This document shows, in pieces, positions 15,850-24,981 of a DNA stretch of 64,000 nucleotides. The stretch spans positions 1 to 64,000 of the forward strand of contig SFLH01000005.1 of assembly GCA_004554585.1 (NCBI GenBank), in the 5' to 3' direction. Source of the stretch: Clostridiales bacterium (GTDB taxonomy: Bacteria > Bacillota > Clostridia > Oscillospirales > Oscillospiraceae). A program made the position numbers and the translations under genes. The notes beneath the pieces were generated by a model. The model did not search any database. It worked only from the letters and a program-made list of their open reading frames with translations, and was not told the DNA's origin. Numbering within the stretch: position 1 is the stretch's first letter; the number at the start of each line of letters is the position of its first letter.

Positions 15850-18800
15850 TCACTTCACCGTGCTGTCATACCGCATGAGGACGGTGGCCACCTGAGCACG
15901 GTTGGAGGCGCCCTGGGGATTCAGCGCGTTGTTCTCCACACCGTTGATCAGGCCAGCGCCCACAGCCCACTTCATGGCGTCCAGAGCCCAAGCAGAGGTC
16001 TTGTCGCCGTCGGTGAAGGTGGTCAGGTCGCCGGAGGCGGTCACCTCGATGTCCTTGTACTCGGCATAGCGATAGAGGACGGTGGCCATCTGCTCCCGGG
16101 TGATGGGATTGTTGATGCCAAAGACGTTGTCGCCATAACCGTCCATGATGCCCGTGGAAGCGGCCCAGCGGACAGCCTCAGTATAGTACTGGTCGGCGGC
16201 CACGTCGGTGTAATCCAGCTCGTAGTCCACCTCAGGGCTGCCCTCCATGCGCCAGAGCATGGTGACCATCATGGCGCGGTTGGTGGTGGACAGGGGGGAG
16301 AAGGTGGTGCTGGAGGTGCCGTTCATGATGCCCTCGTCGGTGACATAGGCCACGGCGTCATAGAACCAGTCGTCGGTGGCCACGTCGGTGTAGGGCAGGG
16401 TCTCCGGAACGGGGATCTCATCCACGGGGATGTTGGCGCTGACGGAGGCGTTGTCCACGGTGATGGTGTAGTTCTGGCTGTAGCTGGCCTTGCCGGGCTC
16501 ATAGGCGTAGATCACCAGAGCCAGGGTGTGGCCGGCCTCCACCTCGTAGAGGTTGGGCTGCAGGTAGAGGGTGTAGTCGTAGTACTTGCCCTCTTCCAGC
16601 TTCACCTTGTTGGCGGCGGAAGCGGAGTCATAGCCAGCGTCGGGGTTGCACAGGTCCATCCAGCCCCGGGCGATGATCTTGTAGGACACGTCAGAGGTCT
16701 TCAGTTCCACCAGATCCATGTTCTCCAGGCCGCCGCCCTGCCAGGCGCCGCCCTCAGCCAGCATGGTCTTGTCCACATAGGTGGGGTTGGTGTTGAAGGC
16801 GGGGAAGGTCTCGCCCTCGGGGGCGATGTCCACCAGCATGGCGCTGACCATCAGGGCATCCCGGTCGATGAGGGAGGCCTCGGGGGTGTCCACGGTCTCG
16901 CCGGTGGAAGCCAGGCCCGCGTAGTTGTCGTGGTCCAGGCCTTCCAGGTTGATGGCGTTGTCGTGGTCCACGGTGACCTCGCCTCTGGGCGTCTGGACCT
17001 CTTCGCCGTTGGTGGTCGCAGCGCTGAAGTTCACGGCCACGGAGCCCTTGAGCACGGTGTCGCCGGTCACGTCCATGGTGTACATGGCGCTGGAGGCGGT
17101 GGAGCCGCTGGTGAAGACGTCCTTCCAGTTGCTGCGGGTGACGCCGATGGCGGCGTAGTCGCTGCTGATGGAGGAAGTCTCGCTCTCGGCGCTCTCCCCG
17201 GTCAGGGTGATGGACTTGTCGGTCTTCCAGTCGTCGTAGGTGTTCCACTCGTGGGTGTCGTTGTTGCTCTGGGCGGTGACGGCGGCCATGTTCTCAATGC
17301 CGTTGTCCACGCCATACAGATAGTGGCTGAACCACTTGTTCAGGATGGAGTCGTAGGACTGCTCCCCGATCATGAACTGCAGGCCGCCGGCGGGATAGGT
17401 GGGGGTCAGGTGGCCGTCCTGGTGGAGCAGGAGCTTGACAGGCACGCCGGCCTCCTCGTAGGCCTGATACATCAGGTCGAACTCCTTGGTGCGCACATTA
17501 TCGTCGTTCAGGCCATGGACGATGAGGGCGGGGCACTTGATGTTTTCGGCGTCCAGGGTGTAGTCGCGGGTTGCCCAGTGATCGCTGTAGTCGCCGTTGG
17601 TGGCCAGCTGATCCTGGCGGATCTGGTTGAGGTAGTCGCCGTACTTGTCGGCGATGGTGGCCCAGTCAGCCTCGTCCAGATAGCGGCCAGCGCAGTACCA
17701 GGCCAGCCAGTCGCTGTAGGCGGGGTCGCTGCGGGTGGCGATGCCCTGGGAGTTGGTGTACTCATACCAGCTGGCGATGCCGGCCACGGGGACGATGGTC
17801 TCCAGGCCTTCCACGCCGGTGGTAGCCAGGCCGAACTGGGTGGTGCCGGCGTAGGAACGGCCGGTCATGCCCACCTTACCGTTGGACCAGTCGGCCTCAA
17901 TGGTGATGTTGCTGGTCTTGTCGGTGTAGGCTACGCGCTCGCCGTTGAGCCACTCGATAACGCACTTGAAGGCGTCGATCTCCAGGTCGGTGCCGCAGGT
18001 CTCGAAGCCGTCGGAACCCTTGGTGCCCAGACCGCCGCACTCCACCACGGCAAAGCCACGGACCAGGTAGTAGTCATACCACTCCAGGTCCTCATAATCA
18101 TACATATCCTCGTGGGGATTGTAATAGTACCAGTCGGAGGACTGGGCAGCAGCGGCAGCTTCCTCTGTGGTGGCGCTGCCGGCGGGAACACGGGCAGCGG
18201 GCTGGCTGTAGAGCTTGTCCAGGTCATAGTCGCCGTCGCCGTAGGGGGTGGAGCCGGAGGTGCAGCCGGTGATATAGGGGCGCGCCTCATAGATGGTAGC
18301 GGCCTGGTAGTCCCCCTCCATCGCGGCCCGGGGAAGCTGCACCAGGGCCTTGACCAGGTCCAGCTTGCCGTCGTCGTCGGTGTCGTAGTTGGTCTCCACG
18401 TACACGCAGTAACGGATGATGTCGCTGTTGGCGTTGTCATAGCCCTCGGTCACCGCACCGGTGGTGTAGGGGAAGATGGGCTGTGCCATGCCGTTGAGGA
18501 ACAGGGGCTCCAGGGTGTCCCCGTGGAGGGCCTCATACAGCAGATCCGCAGACTGCTTCATGGAGGCCAGGTTGGCCTGGGTGCAGGTGGCCGTGGGATC
18601 GTAGTTGGCGATGTCGTTGGTCATCCCCATGCTCTCGGCCATGGCGTTGTAGTCCGCGGGATAGGTGCCCAGCTGGCTCTCCTCCATGCCGGCCCAGCGC
18701 AGCAGGAAGGCCACGGCCTCCTGGTTGGTGACGGCCTGGTCATCCTCGCCCGTCACAGGGAGGGTCAGGTCGGGAGCGTCCTTGGTCAGCTCGCCCCAGG

Positions 18801-18903
18801 TGACCGGGTCGCTGGCTTCGCCTGCCTCTACGGCCAGGGCCGGAGAGACCAGAGACAGCGCCAGCACCAGAACCAGGAGCAGGACGGATACTCTCTTTTT
18901 CAT
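15850..18903 (-). CDS. Exported SLH-anchored PepX/CocE-type (S15) peptidase or hydrolase
   Basis: The 1017-residue protein starts with a signal peptide (MKKRVSVLLLVLVLALSLVSPALA). An N-terminal domain is followed by an alpha/beta-hydrolase core: GRSYAG with nucleophile Ser350, acid region HGLNDDNV and histidine region HQDGHLTP. A jelly-roll-like C-terminal domain and three SLH repeats follow (DVATDDWFYDAVAYVTDEGIM; DVAADQYYTEAVRWAASTGIM; the closing ALDAMKWAVGAGLINGV). This order matches Xaa-Pro dipeptidyl-peptidase relatives; ester or amide substrate is undecided. It probably digests proline-rich peptides at the cell surface. The ATG at 18903 has GAAGGT upstream; the in-frame ATG at 18939 precedes that site. 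Confidence 0.88.
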   Translation of the reverse strand: MKKRVSVLLLVLVLALSLVSPALAVEAGEASDPVTWGELTKDAPDLTLPVTGEDDQAVTNQEAVAFLLRWAGMEESQLGTYPADYNAMAESMGMTNDIANYDPTATCTQANLASMKQSADLLYEALHGDTLEPLFLNGMAQPIFPYTTGAVTEGYDNANSDIIRYCVYVETNYDTDDDGKLDLVKALVQLPRAAMEGDYQAATIYEARPYITGCTSGSTPYGDGDYDLDKLYSQPAARVPAGSATTEEAAAAAQSSDWYYYNPHEDMYDYEDLEWYDYYLVRGFAVVECGGLGTKGSDGFETCGTDLEIDAFKCVIEWLNGERVAYTDKTSNITIEADWSNGKVGMTGRSYAGTTQFGLATTGVEGLETIVPVAGIASWYEYTNSQGIATRSDPAYSDWLAWYCAGRYLDEADWATIADKYGDYLNQIRQDQLATNGDYSDHWATRDYTLDAENIKCPALIVHGLNDDNVRTKEFDLMYQAYEEAGVPVKLLLHQDGHLTPTYPAGGLQFMIGEQSYDSILNKWFSHYLYGVDNGIENMAAVTAQSNNDTHEWNTYDDWKTDKSITLTGESAESETSSISSDYAAIGVTRSNWKDVFTSGSTASSAMYTMDVTGDTVLKGSVAVNFSAATTNGEEVQTPRGEVTVDHDNAINLEGLDHDNYAGLASTGETVDTPEASLIDRDALMVSAMLVDIAPEGETFPAFNTNPTYVDKTMLAEGGAWQGGGLENMDLVELKTSDVSYKIIARGWMDLCNPDAGYDSASAANKVKLEEGKYYDYTLYLQPNLYEVEAGHTLALVIYAYEPGKASYSQNYTITVDNASVSANIPVDEIPVPETLPYTDVATDDWFYDAVAYVTDEGIMNGTSSTTFSPLSTTNRAMMVTMLWRMEGSPEVDYELDYTDVAADQYYTEAVRWAASTGIMDGYGDNVFGINNPITREQMATVLYRYAEYKDIEVTASGDLTTFTDGDKTSAWALDAMKWAVGAGLINGVENNALNPQGASNRAQVATVLMRYDSTVK

Positions 18904-18999
18904 CTGTCTTCTACCTTCTTTCTCAAATTTCCTCGTCATTCTTCGCCCTTTCCCCCTGTGGCCAGCAGGAGGGAAGATTGAATATTCGACGTATATTTC

Positions 19000-19028
19000 A
19001 GTATAAAATCTCCCGCCGAAAAAGTCAA
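19000..19028 (-). promoter_or_regulatory. Promoter of the SLH peptidase gene
   Basis: On the minus strand TTGACT and TATACT are 17 bases apart. This leaves a leader of about 90 bases. It is divergent from the proB promoter. Confidence 0.8.
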
Positions 19029-19080
19029 TGCATTTCCTTTCCTCCCGAAATTCTTGCCGGTGGGCCGGCGCACCTTTCCG

Positions 19081-19109
19081 TTGACAGGGTTTTCTTCATC
19101 GACTACAAT
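19081..19109 (+). promoter_or_regulatory. proBA promoter
   Basis: TTGACA at 19081-19086 and TACAAT at 19104-19109 with a 17-base spacer, 59 bases before the proB ATG. Confidence 0.88.
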
Positions 19110-19168
19110 AGAGAGGTATGAAATACCAGCGGGCCCCCTCCTGCGGCCCCGCCAAGGAGTCTGGTTGT

Positions 19169-19948
19169 ATGAAAAACAAACGCATTGTGGTCAAAGTGGG
19201 CACCTCCACCCTGGCCCACCCCACGGGTCTGCTGAATATTCGCCGGGTGGAAGAGCTGTGCAAGGTCCTCAGCGACCTGAAAAACGCCGGCCACGAGGTC
19301 ATCTTGGTCTCCTCCGGGGCCATCGGCATGGGCGCGGGCAAGCTCTCTCTGCCCCACCGGCCCGAGGACACCCCCACCAAGCAGGCCGCCGCCGCAGTGG
19401 GCCAGTGCGAGCTGATGTATACCTATGACAAGGCCTTTGCCCAGTACAACCACACAGTGGCTCAGATCCTGCTCACCGCCGCCGACGTGGACCACCCGGA
19501 CCGCTTTGCCAACTTTCACAACACCATGTGCCGGCTGCTGGACCTGAAGGCCCTGCCCGTCATCAACGAGAACGACACCGTGGCCACCGAGGAGATCAAC
19601 ATCGGCGACAACGACACCCTGGCCGCCCATGTGGCGGTGAGTATGCAGGCCGATCTGCTCATCCTCCTCTCCGACATCGACGGTCTGTACACCGCCGATC
19701 CCCACACCCATCCCGACGCCACCCTCATCGCCGAGATCCCCGCCCTGACCCAGCAGATCTGGGACCTGGCCGGCGGCTCGGCCTCCCATTTGGGCACCGG
19801 AGGCATGTCCACCAAGCTGCATGCCGCCGAAATCTGCACCAAGTACGGCTGCGACATGGTCATCGCCAACGGTGCCTCCCCCTCGGTACTCTATGACATC
19901 GCGGACGGCAAGCCCGTAGGCAGCCGCTTCCGCGGGAAGAAAGGATGA
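19169..19948 (+). CDS. proB: Glutamate 5-kinase, short form without PUA domain
   Basis: It phosphorylates glutamate, the first step of proline synthesis. It shows the amino-acid-kinase pattern: VVKVGTSTLAHP at the N-terminus, LVSSGAIGMGAGKL, NENDTVATEEI, and GTGGMSTKLHAAEI near the end. At 259 residues it ends after the kinase domain, lacking the C-terminal PUA domain of roughly 370-residue ProB. The ATG at 19169 has AAGGAG 9 bases upstream; the earlier ATG at 19118 lies close to the promoter and has no ribosome site. proA follows after 7 bases. Confidence 0.95.
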   Translation: MKNKRIVVKVGTSTLAHPTGLLNIRRVEELCKVLSDLKNAGHEVILVSSGAIGMGAGKLSLPHRPEDTPTKQAAAAVGQCELMYTYDKAFAQYNHTVAQILLTAADVDHPDRFANFHNTMCRLLDLKALPVINENDTVATEEINIGDNDTLAAHVAVSMQADLLILLSDIDGLYTADPHTHPDATLIAEIPALTQQIWDLAGGSASHLGTGGMSTKLHAAEICTKYGCDMVIANGASPSVLYDIADGKPVGSRFRGKKG

Positions 19949-19955
19949 TCCTGCC

Positions 19956-21314
19956 ATGAACACGCCCACCTCGCCCGAGCAGATGTCCTGCTATCCCCCG
20001 CCCGCCTTTGACCTCCCCTTTTCCCCCGCCATGGAAGCGGACCCCAGCGACCTGACCTTAACCCGCCCCCTGCTGGAAGAGGCCCTGGCCGCCAAGCCCG
20101 CTCTGGCCGCCCTGTCCACCGAGGAGAAAAGGGCGGTCCTGCTGTCCATGGCCGACGCCCTGGAGGCCGACACCGAGGTCATCCTGGCCGCCAACGCCCT
20201 GGACCTGGAAGCCGCCCAGGACACCATCGCCCCGGTGATGCAGGACCGTCTGCGCCTGACCCCCGGCCGGGTGGCCGACATGGCCGCCGGGGTCCGGGCC
20301 GTGGCCCAGTTGCCCGACCCGGTGGGCCGGACCCTCTCGGCCCACACCCTGCCCAATGGCCTGCGGGTGAACAAGGTCTCTGTGCCCCTGGGGGTCATCG
20401 CCATCATCTACGAGTCCCGGCCCAACGTCACCTCGGACGCGGCCAGCCTCACCTTCCAGGCCGGCAGCGTGTGCGTGCTGCGGGGGGGCAAGGAGTCCAT
20501 CCACTCCAACACCGCCATCGTGGCCGCCCTGCACAAGGCCCTCCAGGCCCATCACCTGCCCACCGCCCTGGTCAGCCTGGTGACCGACACCACCCGGGCC
20601 AGCGCCAACGAGCTCATGCGGGCGGTGGGGTACATCGACCTGCTCATCCCCCGGGGAGGCGCCTCCCTGATCCAGACCTGCGTGGACCAGGCCAAGGTCC
20701 CCTGCATCCAGACGGGCACCGGCATCTGCCACATCTACGTGGACGGCGACGCCGACTTGGACAAGGCCCTGTCGGTGGTGGACAACGCCAAAACCAGCCG
20801 CCCCTCGGTGTGCAACGCCGCCGAAGTCTGCCTGGTCCATCAGGACATCGCCCCCACCTTCCTGCCCGCCCTGTGGCACCGGCTGGTGGAACAGCGCCAT
20901 GAAAACGGCCAGCCCCCAGTGGAGCTGCGCCTGGACCCGGCGGCCATGGCCGTGCTGGGCAAAGGCATCCCCGCCGGCTATGACGACTTTGACACGGAAT
21001 TTCTGGACTATATCCTGGCCGTGCGGGTGGTCAGCAGCGTGGAGGAGGCCATCGACCACATCAACCGCCACTCCACCGGCCACAGCGAGGCCATCCTCAC
21101 CCAGACCAGAGCCCACGCGGACCTCTTCACCCGCCTGGTAGACAGCGCCGCCGTCTACGTCAACGCCTCCACCCGCTTTACTGACGGTGGGCAGTTCGGC
21201 CTGGGCTGTGAGATGGGCATCTCTACCCAAAAGCTCCACGCCCGGGGCCCCATGGGGCTGGAAGAGCTCACCAGCTATAAGTACGTTATCTCTGGGGACG
21301 GGCAGACCCGATAA
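19956..21314 (+). CDS. proA: Gamma-glutamyl phosphate reductase
   Basis: It reduces gamma-glutamyl phosphate to the semialdehyde with NADPH, the second proline step. The aldehyde-dehydrogenase fold is shown by VIYESRPNVTSDAASL-like and LRGGKE motifs. The catalytic cysteine lies in TSRPSVCNAAEVCLV, and the C-terminal block is FTDGGQFGLGCEMGISTQKLHARGPMGL. At 452 residues it is about 30 longer than usual; the extra part is an N-terminal Pro-rich stretch, so a later start cannot be excluded. It is coupled to proB. Confidence 0.95.
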   Translation: MNTPTSPEQMSCYPPPAFDLPFSPAMEADPSDLTLTRPLLEEALAAKPALAALSTEEKRAVLLSMADALEADTEVILAANALDLEAAQDTIAPVMQDRLRLTPGRVADMAAGVRAVAQLPDPVGRTLSAHTLPNGLRVNKVSVPLGVIAIIYESRPNVTSDAASLTFQAGSVCVLRGGKESIHSNTAIVAALHKALQAHHLPTALVSLVTDTTRASANELMRAVGYIDLLIPRGGASLIQTCVDQAKVPCIQTGTGICHIYVDGDADLDKALSVVDNAKTSRPSVCNAAEVCLVHQDIAPTFLPALWHRLVEQRHENGQPPVELRLDPAAMAVLGKGIPAGYDDFDTEFLDYILAVRVVSSVEEAIDHINRHSTGHSEAILTQTRAHADLFTRLVDSAAVYVNASTRFTDGGQFGLGCEMGISTQKLHARGPMGLEELTSYKYVISGDGQTR

Positions 21315-21355
21315 CGTCCCCAAAGCCTCACAGCGAGAACCTTGCCTTCCCACGC

Positions 21356-21388
21356 AAACACCCCGGCCGATGGCCGGGGTGTTTTTTT
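21356..21388 (+). terminator. Terminator of proBA
   Basis: The stem AACACCCCGGCC/GGCCGGGGTGTT is followed by seven T. Confidence 0.92.
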
Positions 21389-21420
21389 CACAAGGGGATC
21401 TCTCTTTCCTATTTGGGCAC

Positions 21421-21461
21421 AAAAAAGCCAGCGGCCGGTGTTTGGGGCCGCTGGCTCTTTG
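21421..21461 (-). terminator. Terminator of the nitroreductase operon
   Basis: Read on the minus strand, GAGCCAGCGGCC pairs with GGCCGCTGGCT and is followed by TTTTTT. It sits 26 bases past the nitroreductase stop. Confidence 0.85.
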
Positions 21462-21486
21462 TATGTTTTTCCATCTCCTAAACCGG

Positions 21487-22005
21487 TCAGACGCGCAGGA
21501 CACGGCCTTCTTTGCGGGGAGGCGGGGCGGGCAGGTCCCCCGCGGGGTAACCCAGGATGCAGTGGCCCACGCCGCCGCAGCCATCGGGAACCCCCCACTG
21601 GACCAGCAGGGCCTGGCCCTCCGGGCTGTCAAAGACCTCCCGGGCCCGGTGGATCCAGCAGGACCCCAGGCCCAGGGCATGGGCCGCGTTCATCATGTTC
21701 CCCAGGGCCAGGCTGCCGTCCTCCACCCAGGTGGAGCGGCTCTTGCGGGCCAGGACCACCACCACGGTGGGAGCCCCGTAAAAGGGATCGGCCTTGGTCC
21801 CCATCACCTGGGCGTTGAGCTGGGACAGGCGGGCAATGACGGCCGGGTCCTGGACCGCCACCAGATACACGCTCTGCTCCCCTCTGCCGCTGGGGGCATA
21901 CAGGCCGGCCTCCAGAACCTGGGCCAGCTCCTCTTCCGAAATCTGCCGGGGCTGATAGGCCCGGACACTGCGGCGCTCTTTCATGGCGCGGATCACATCA
22001 TTCAT
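21487..22005 (-). CDS. Nitroreductase-family flavoprotein
   Basis: A 172-residue FMN enzyme of the small nitroreductase type. The N-terminal RRSVRAYQPRQISEEEL and APSGRGEQ contact FMN phosphate in the family. NMMNAAHALGLGSCWIHRAREVF and GHCILGYPAGDLP form the C-terminal half. Substrate is unknown. It lies 13 bases behind the zinc-ribbon/Ig-like gene on the same strand, so the two are probably cotranscribed, although no functional link is evident. Confidence 0.9.
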   Translation of the reverse strand: MNDVIRAMKERRSVRAYQPRQISEEELAQVLEAGLYAPSGRGEQSVYLVAVQDPAVIARLSQLNAQVMGTKADPFYGAPTVVVVLARKSRSTWVEDGSLALGNMMNAAHALGLGSCWIHRAREVFDSPEGQALLVQWGVPDGCGGVGHCILGYPAGDLPAPPPRKEGRVLRV

Positions 22006-22018
22006 CTGCCGCTCTCCT

Positions 22019-24142
22019 TTACCAGATGCACCGGATGGTGCAGTTGAAGGTCTGCTCGCCCACGGTGGCAGTCACCGTGGCGCGGCCGGGCGCCACGGCC
22101 GTGACGGTCCCGTCGGCGGCTACCGTGGCCACGCCCTCGTCGCTGCTGGTCCAGGTAACTTCCCCAGCGGCGCCGTTGAGGGTGAGCTGCTTGGAGGCTC
22201 CCTCGCTGTCCAGGGTCATGTCGGTGGAGCTCAGGGAGGGGCCGGCGGGGGCGGTCTCCTGGTCCTCGCCGCCCTCTTCGGGCGCCTGGCCCTCTGCGTC
22301 TGCATCCCAGGTGCAGTTGACGGTGCACTCCGCCTTCTGCCCGTTCTCCATGGTGGCCGAGATCACTGCCGAGCCGGGGGCGACGGCGGTGACATTGCCG
22401 TTTTCATCCACTGTGGCCACGGCTTCGTCGCTGCTGGCCCAAGTCAGGGCGGCGGTGGCCCCTTCCGGGGCAAAGGTGGGTACCAGGGCAATGGTCGTGC
22501 CCGCCTCAGCCAAATCCAGGGTGGTTCGATCCAAGGTCACAGACTCTGCCGCCTGGGTGCTGCCGCTGAAGATGCCGTTCTGGAAGGCCGGCACCACCGT
22601 GCGCACCACGATAAAGGCGGCCGCCACCACGATGATCAGGGAGACCACCAGCAAAACCAGGTTGCCCCGACCGGATTTCTTCTTTTCTTTGCGGCCGCCC
22701 CGGCGCTCCTCCCGCCGGGCAGCCGTTTCACTCTGGGGCACAGCCTGCCGGGGCGGACGAACGGCGGCGGGGAGTTCCTCCTCCGCCCAGCCCTTCTCCG
22801 TCTGGGCCGCAAGCTCCTCTTCGATGGCCTGGCTGGGGATGACCTGGGTGGGCGCCGTGTCCACAGCGTCTGCCGGCACTTCCTCCTGCCCATCGGCCTG
22901 GACCTCTTCCGTCGGGGAAAGGGGATCGAGGGCAATGGTGGGCTCGTCCACCACCGGCACACTCTCCTGGGCCGGAACTTCCTGGGCGGGCTCCGCCGGC
23001 GCCTCTTGGCCCTCCGGCTCCTGCTGCAGCTGGACCTCTTCCACCGGGGCGGCGGGCTTTTCGATCTGCTCGGCATCCAGGCTGGGCACGGGGCTCTCCG
23101 CCAGCAGATCCCGGATCTCGCTGAGCAGCGCGTCCAGGTCCTCCTCGGTGGCCGCGGCCGGCTCTGCCGGGGCGGCCTCCTGCTGGGGTTCGGTGGGAGG
23201 GACAGGCTGAGCCTCCTGGCCCACCTGAACCTCAGGTACCTGCTCCTGGGTCATCGGCGGAATGGTGGTGATCTCCGGCACATCGGCCGCATCCTGCAGG
23301 TCCTTTACGCTGTCCCACACCGTCTCCTCTGGCTCCGGGGCCGTCTTGGCCTCCTCTTCCGGCGCCGTCGGGATGGGGGGAATGAAAATCATGGTCTGGC
23401 TCATCCCCTCCTGGCCGGCCTGGGCCGGGTCGGCAGGGGCTGGGTCGGCGGTCTCCTCGCTGTAGCCGAAAGTCTCGGGTACGGTGACCTCTTCAAAGAC
23501 GGGGCCGGTCTCCACCGGGGTCTCCTGGGAGGGTACCCCATCCACCACGGGCAGCTCCACCGGGGCGGCGTCCGCCTGCTCCTGGGCCGGGGTGGTCTCC
23601 AGAGCGTTCAGGGCGGCCTCCCGGGCCAGACGGTCCCGCTCCCGCTTCCGGGCGGCGGCTCTGGCCTCCCGCTCGGCCAGGCTTGCCGCTCTCTCTTCGG
23701 GGGTCATCTCGCTGGTCTTCTTCCGGTGGCCGTGGCGGCGGGTGGTCAAGAGGGGGTCCTTGGCGGCAGTCTCTTTGGCGCTGTGGCCCTTGCTGCTGTG
23801 GTCGCGGGACCCATGGTCCTTGGCCGGATGCTCCCGCTGGTCCTTGCTGGTGTCGGCACTCCGGCCGGCACTCTCCTCCCGGGCCGGGCGCTCCCGGCGG
23901 GTTCGTTCGGTGTGCTCCGAATCCCGGCGGCTGTCCTTGCTTCCTTTCTTCTTCTCGCTGTCGCCGCCGAACAGGCTAGAAAACAACGCCTGCTTCTTCT
24001 TTTTCTTTGCGGCCTGTCTCCGCTCTTCCTCCTGACGGCCGGCATCACAGAAGGGACAGTATTTATACGTCACAGAGTAGTACTCCCCGCAGTGAGGGCA
24101 GCGTACCGTCTGGCTTCTCAAGGTATTGTTCGAGGTTCCCAT
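22019..24142 (-). CDS. Zinc-ribbon membrane protein with disordered linker and two Big2-like Ig domains
   Basis: 707 residues in four parts. (1) A zinc ribbon with Cys15, Cys18, Cys29 and Cys32 (CPHCG...CPFCD). (2) About 450 residues of low-complexity sequence, first Lys/Arg/Glu-rich, then Glu/Pro/Ala-rich. (3) One transmembrane helix at about 493-520 (NLVLLVVSLIIVVAAAFIVV). (4) Two Big2-type domains with the repeated core WASSDEAVATVDENGNVTAVAPGSAVISAT and WTSSDEGVATVAADGTVTAVAPGRATVTAT. The topology should put the ribbon in the cytoplasm and the Ig domains outside. Function unknown. The ATG is preceded by GGAGGAGAT. Confidence 0.85.
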   Translation of the reverse strand: MGTSNNTLRSQTVRCPHCGEYYSVTYKYCPFCDAGRQEEERRQAAKKKKKQALFSSLFGGDSEKKKGSKDSRRDSEHTERTRRERPAREESAGRSADTSKDQREHPAKDHGSRDHSSKGHSAKETAAKDPLLTTRRHGHRKKTSEMTPEERAASLAEREARAAARKRERDRLAREAALNALETTPAQEQADAAPVELPVVDGVPSQETPVETGPVFEEVTVPETFGYSEETADPAPADPAQAGQEGMSQTMIFIPPIPTAPEEEAKTAPEPEETVWDSVKDLQDAADVPEITTIPPMTQEQVPEVQVGQEAQPVPPTEPQQEAAPAEPAAATEEDLDALLSEIRDLLAESPVPSLDAEQIEKPAAPVEEVQLQQEPEGQEAPAEPAQEVPAQESVPVVDEPTIALDPLSPTEEVQADGQEEVPADAVDTAPTQVIPSQAIEEELAAQTEKGWAEEELPAAVRPPRQAVPQSETAARREERRGGRKEKKKSGRGNLVLLVVSLIIVVAAAFIVVRTVVPAFQNGIFSGSTQAAESVTLDRTTLDLAEAGTTIALVPTFAPEGATAALTWASSDEAVATVDENGNVTAVAPGSAVISATMENGQKAECTVNCTWDADAEGQAPEEGGEDQETAPAGPSLSSTDMTLDSEGASKQLTLNGAAGEVTWTSSDEGVATVAADGTVTAVAPGRATVTATVGEQTFNCTIRCIW

Positions 24143-24229
24143 TTCTGATCTCCTCCTTCACGGGTTCTTTTCTTGCGGATCTTTCCCAGGTTGTGTACCG
24201 TTTTGTAAGAATTCGTCACAATTCAATGT

Positions 24230-24259
24230 ATTGTACCACAGGTTCGCAAATACCGTCAA
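24230..24259 (-). promoter_or_regulatory. Promoter of the zinc-ribbon/Big2 gene
   Basis: Minus strand TTGACG, an 18-base spacer, then TACAAT, about 88 bases before the ATG. Confidence 0.65.
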
Positions 24260-24284
24260 CCACCTGGGCCAGGAAAGCACCCCC

Positions 24285-24313
24285 TTGACCGCAGGAAATA
24301 TTTTTAGTATAGT
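24285..24313 (+). promoter_or_regulatory. Promoter of the CmpB-like gene
   Basis: TTGACC (24285-24290) and TATAGT (24308-24313), 17 bases apart, divergent from the promoter at 24230. Confidence 0.8.
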
Positions 24314-24370
24314 GAGGAAAATCCCCTTCGGGCCCCCACAGGAGGACTCGCCCGGGAAAGGAACGGTCTC

Positions 24371-24949
24371 ATGTCTCACACGCCCTCCCCGCGGCGCGCT
24401 TCCGTCTGCCAGTTTTTCCAGCGGTATTTCCTTTGCTTTGTGTTCTACTCCATCTTTGGCTGGTGCTATGAGGTCTTTCTGGAGGTGGTGGTCTACCGCT
24501 GGGGCTTCTCCAACCGGGGCGTCCTCTTCGGCCCCTACTGCCCGGTCTACGGGGTGGGCGCCCTGCTCTTCCTGCTGCTGTTCTACCGGCTTCTGCGGGG
24601 AAAGCCCTGGAAGCAGCGGCTGGTCCTGGTGCCCGTCCTCTTTGTGGGCTGCGCGGTGTCGGCCACCCTGGTGGAGCTGGGGGCCTCTTACCTGTGTGAG
24701 TGGCTCACCGGCACCTGGCCCTGGCAGACCTATGTCAACTACCAGTGGAACTTCCAAGGGCGCATTGCCCTCTCCCCCTCCCTGCGCTTCGGCCTGGGGG
24801 GCGTGATCTTCCTATATGTCATTCAGCCTTTGCTGGACCGGGTTTTGGGCGCCATGAGACCCAAGGTCCGCGCCCGGCTGGCCCTGGCATTGGCCCTGGT
24901 GATGGGGTGCGATTTGATCGTCTTTCTCCTGCGCTCTCTGACAATCTGA
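24371..24949 (+). CDS. Putative CmpB-family (PF06541-like) membrane protein
   Basis: 192 residues with about five hydrophobic helices. The opening FVFYSIFGWCYEVFLEVVVYRWGFSNRGVLFGPYCPVYGVGALL is diagnostic of the family often annotated as putative ABC transporter permease (CmpB), although no ATPase is encoded beside it. AAAGGA lies 9 bases upstream of the ATG. It is a single gene with its own promoter. The molecular role is not established. Confidence 0.82.
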   Translation: MSHTPSPRRASVCQFFQRYFLCFVFYSIFGWCYEVFLEVVVYRWGFSNRGVLFGPYCPVYGVGALLFLLLFYRLLRGKPWKQRLVLVPVLFVGCAVSATLVELGASYLCEWLTGTWPWQTYVNYQWNFQGRIALSPSLRFGLGGVIFLYVIQPLLDRVLGAMRPKVRARLALALALVMGCDLIVFLLRSLTI

Positions 24950-24981
24950 TATCCCCCACGAAAAAACTTCCGTATGCCCTC

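Noticed and set aside
16528..18981. An 817-codon open frame on the plus strand opposite the SLH peptidase
   Set aside because: It is a shadow of codon bias in the real gene: repetitive Val/Gly/Leu/His composition, no domain, and no ribosome site. The opposite strand has signal peptide, catalytic and SLH motifs.
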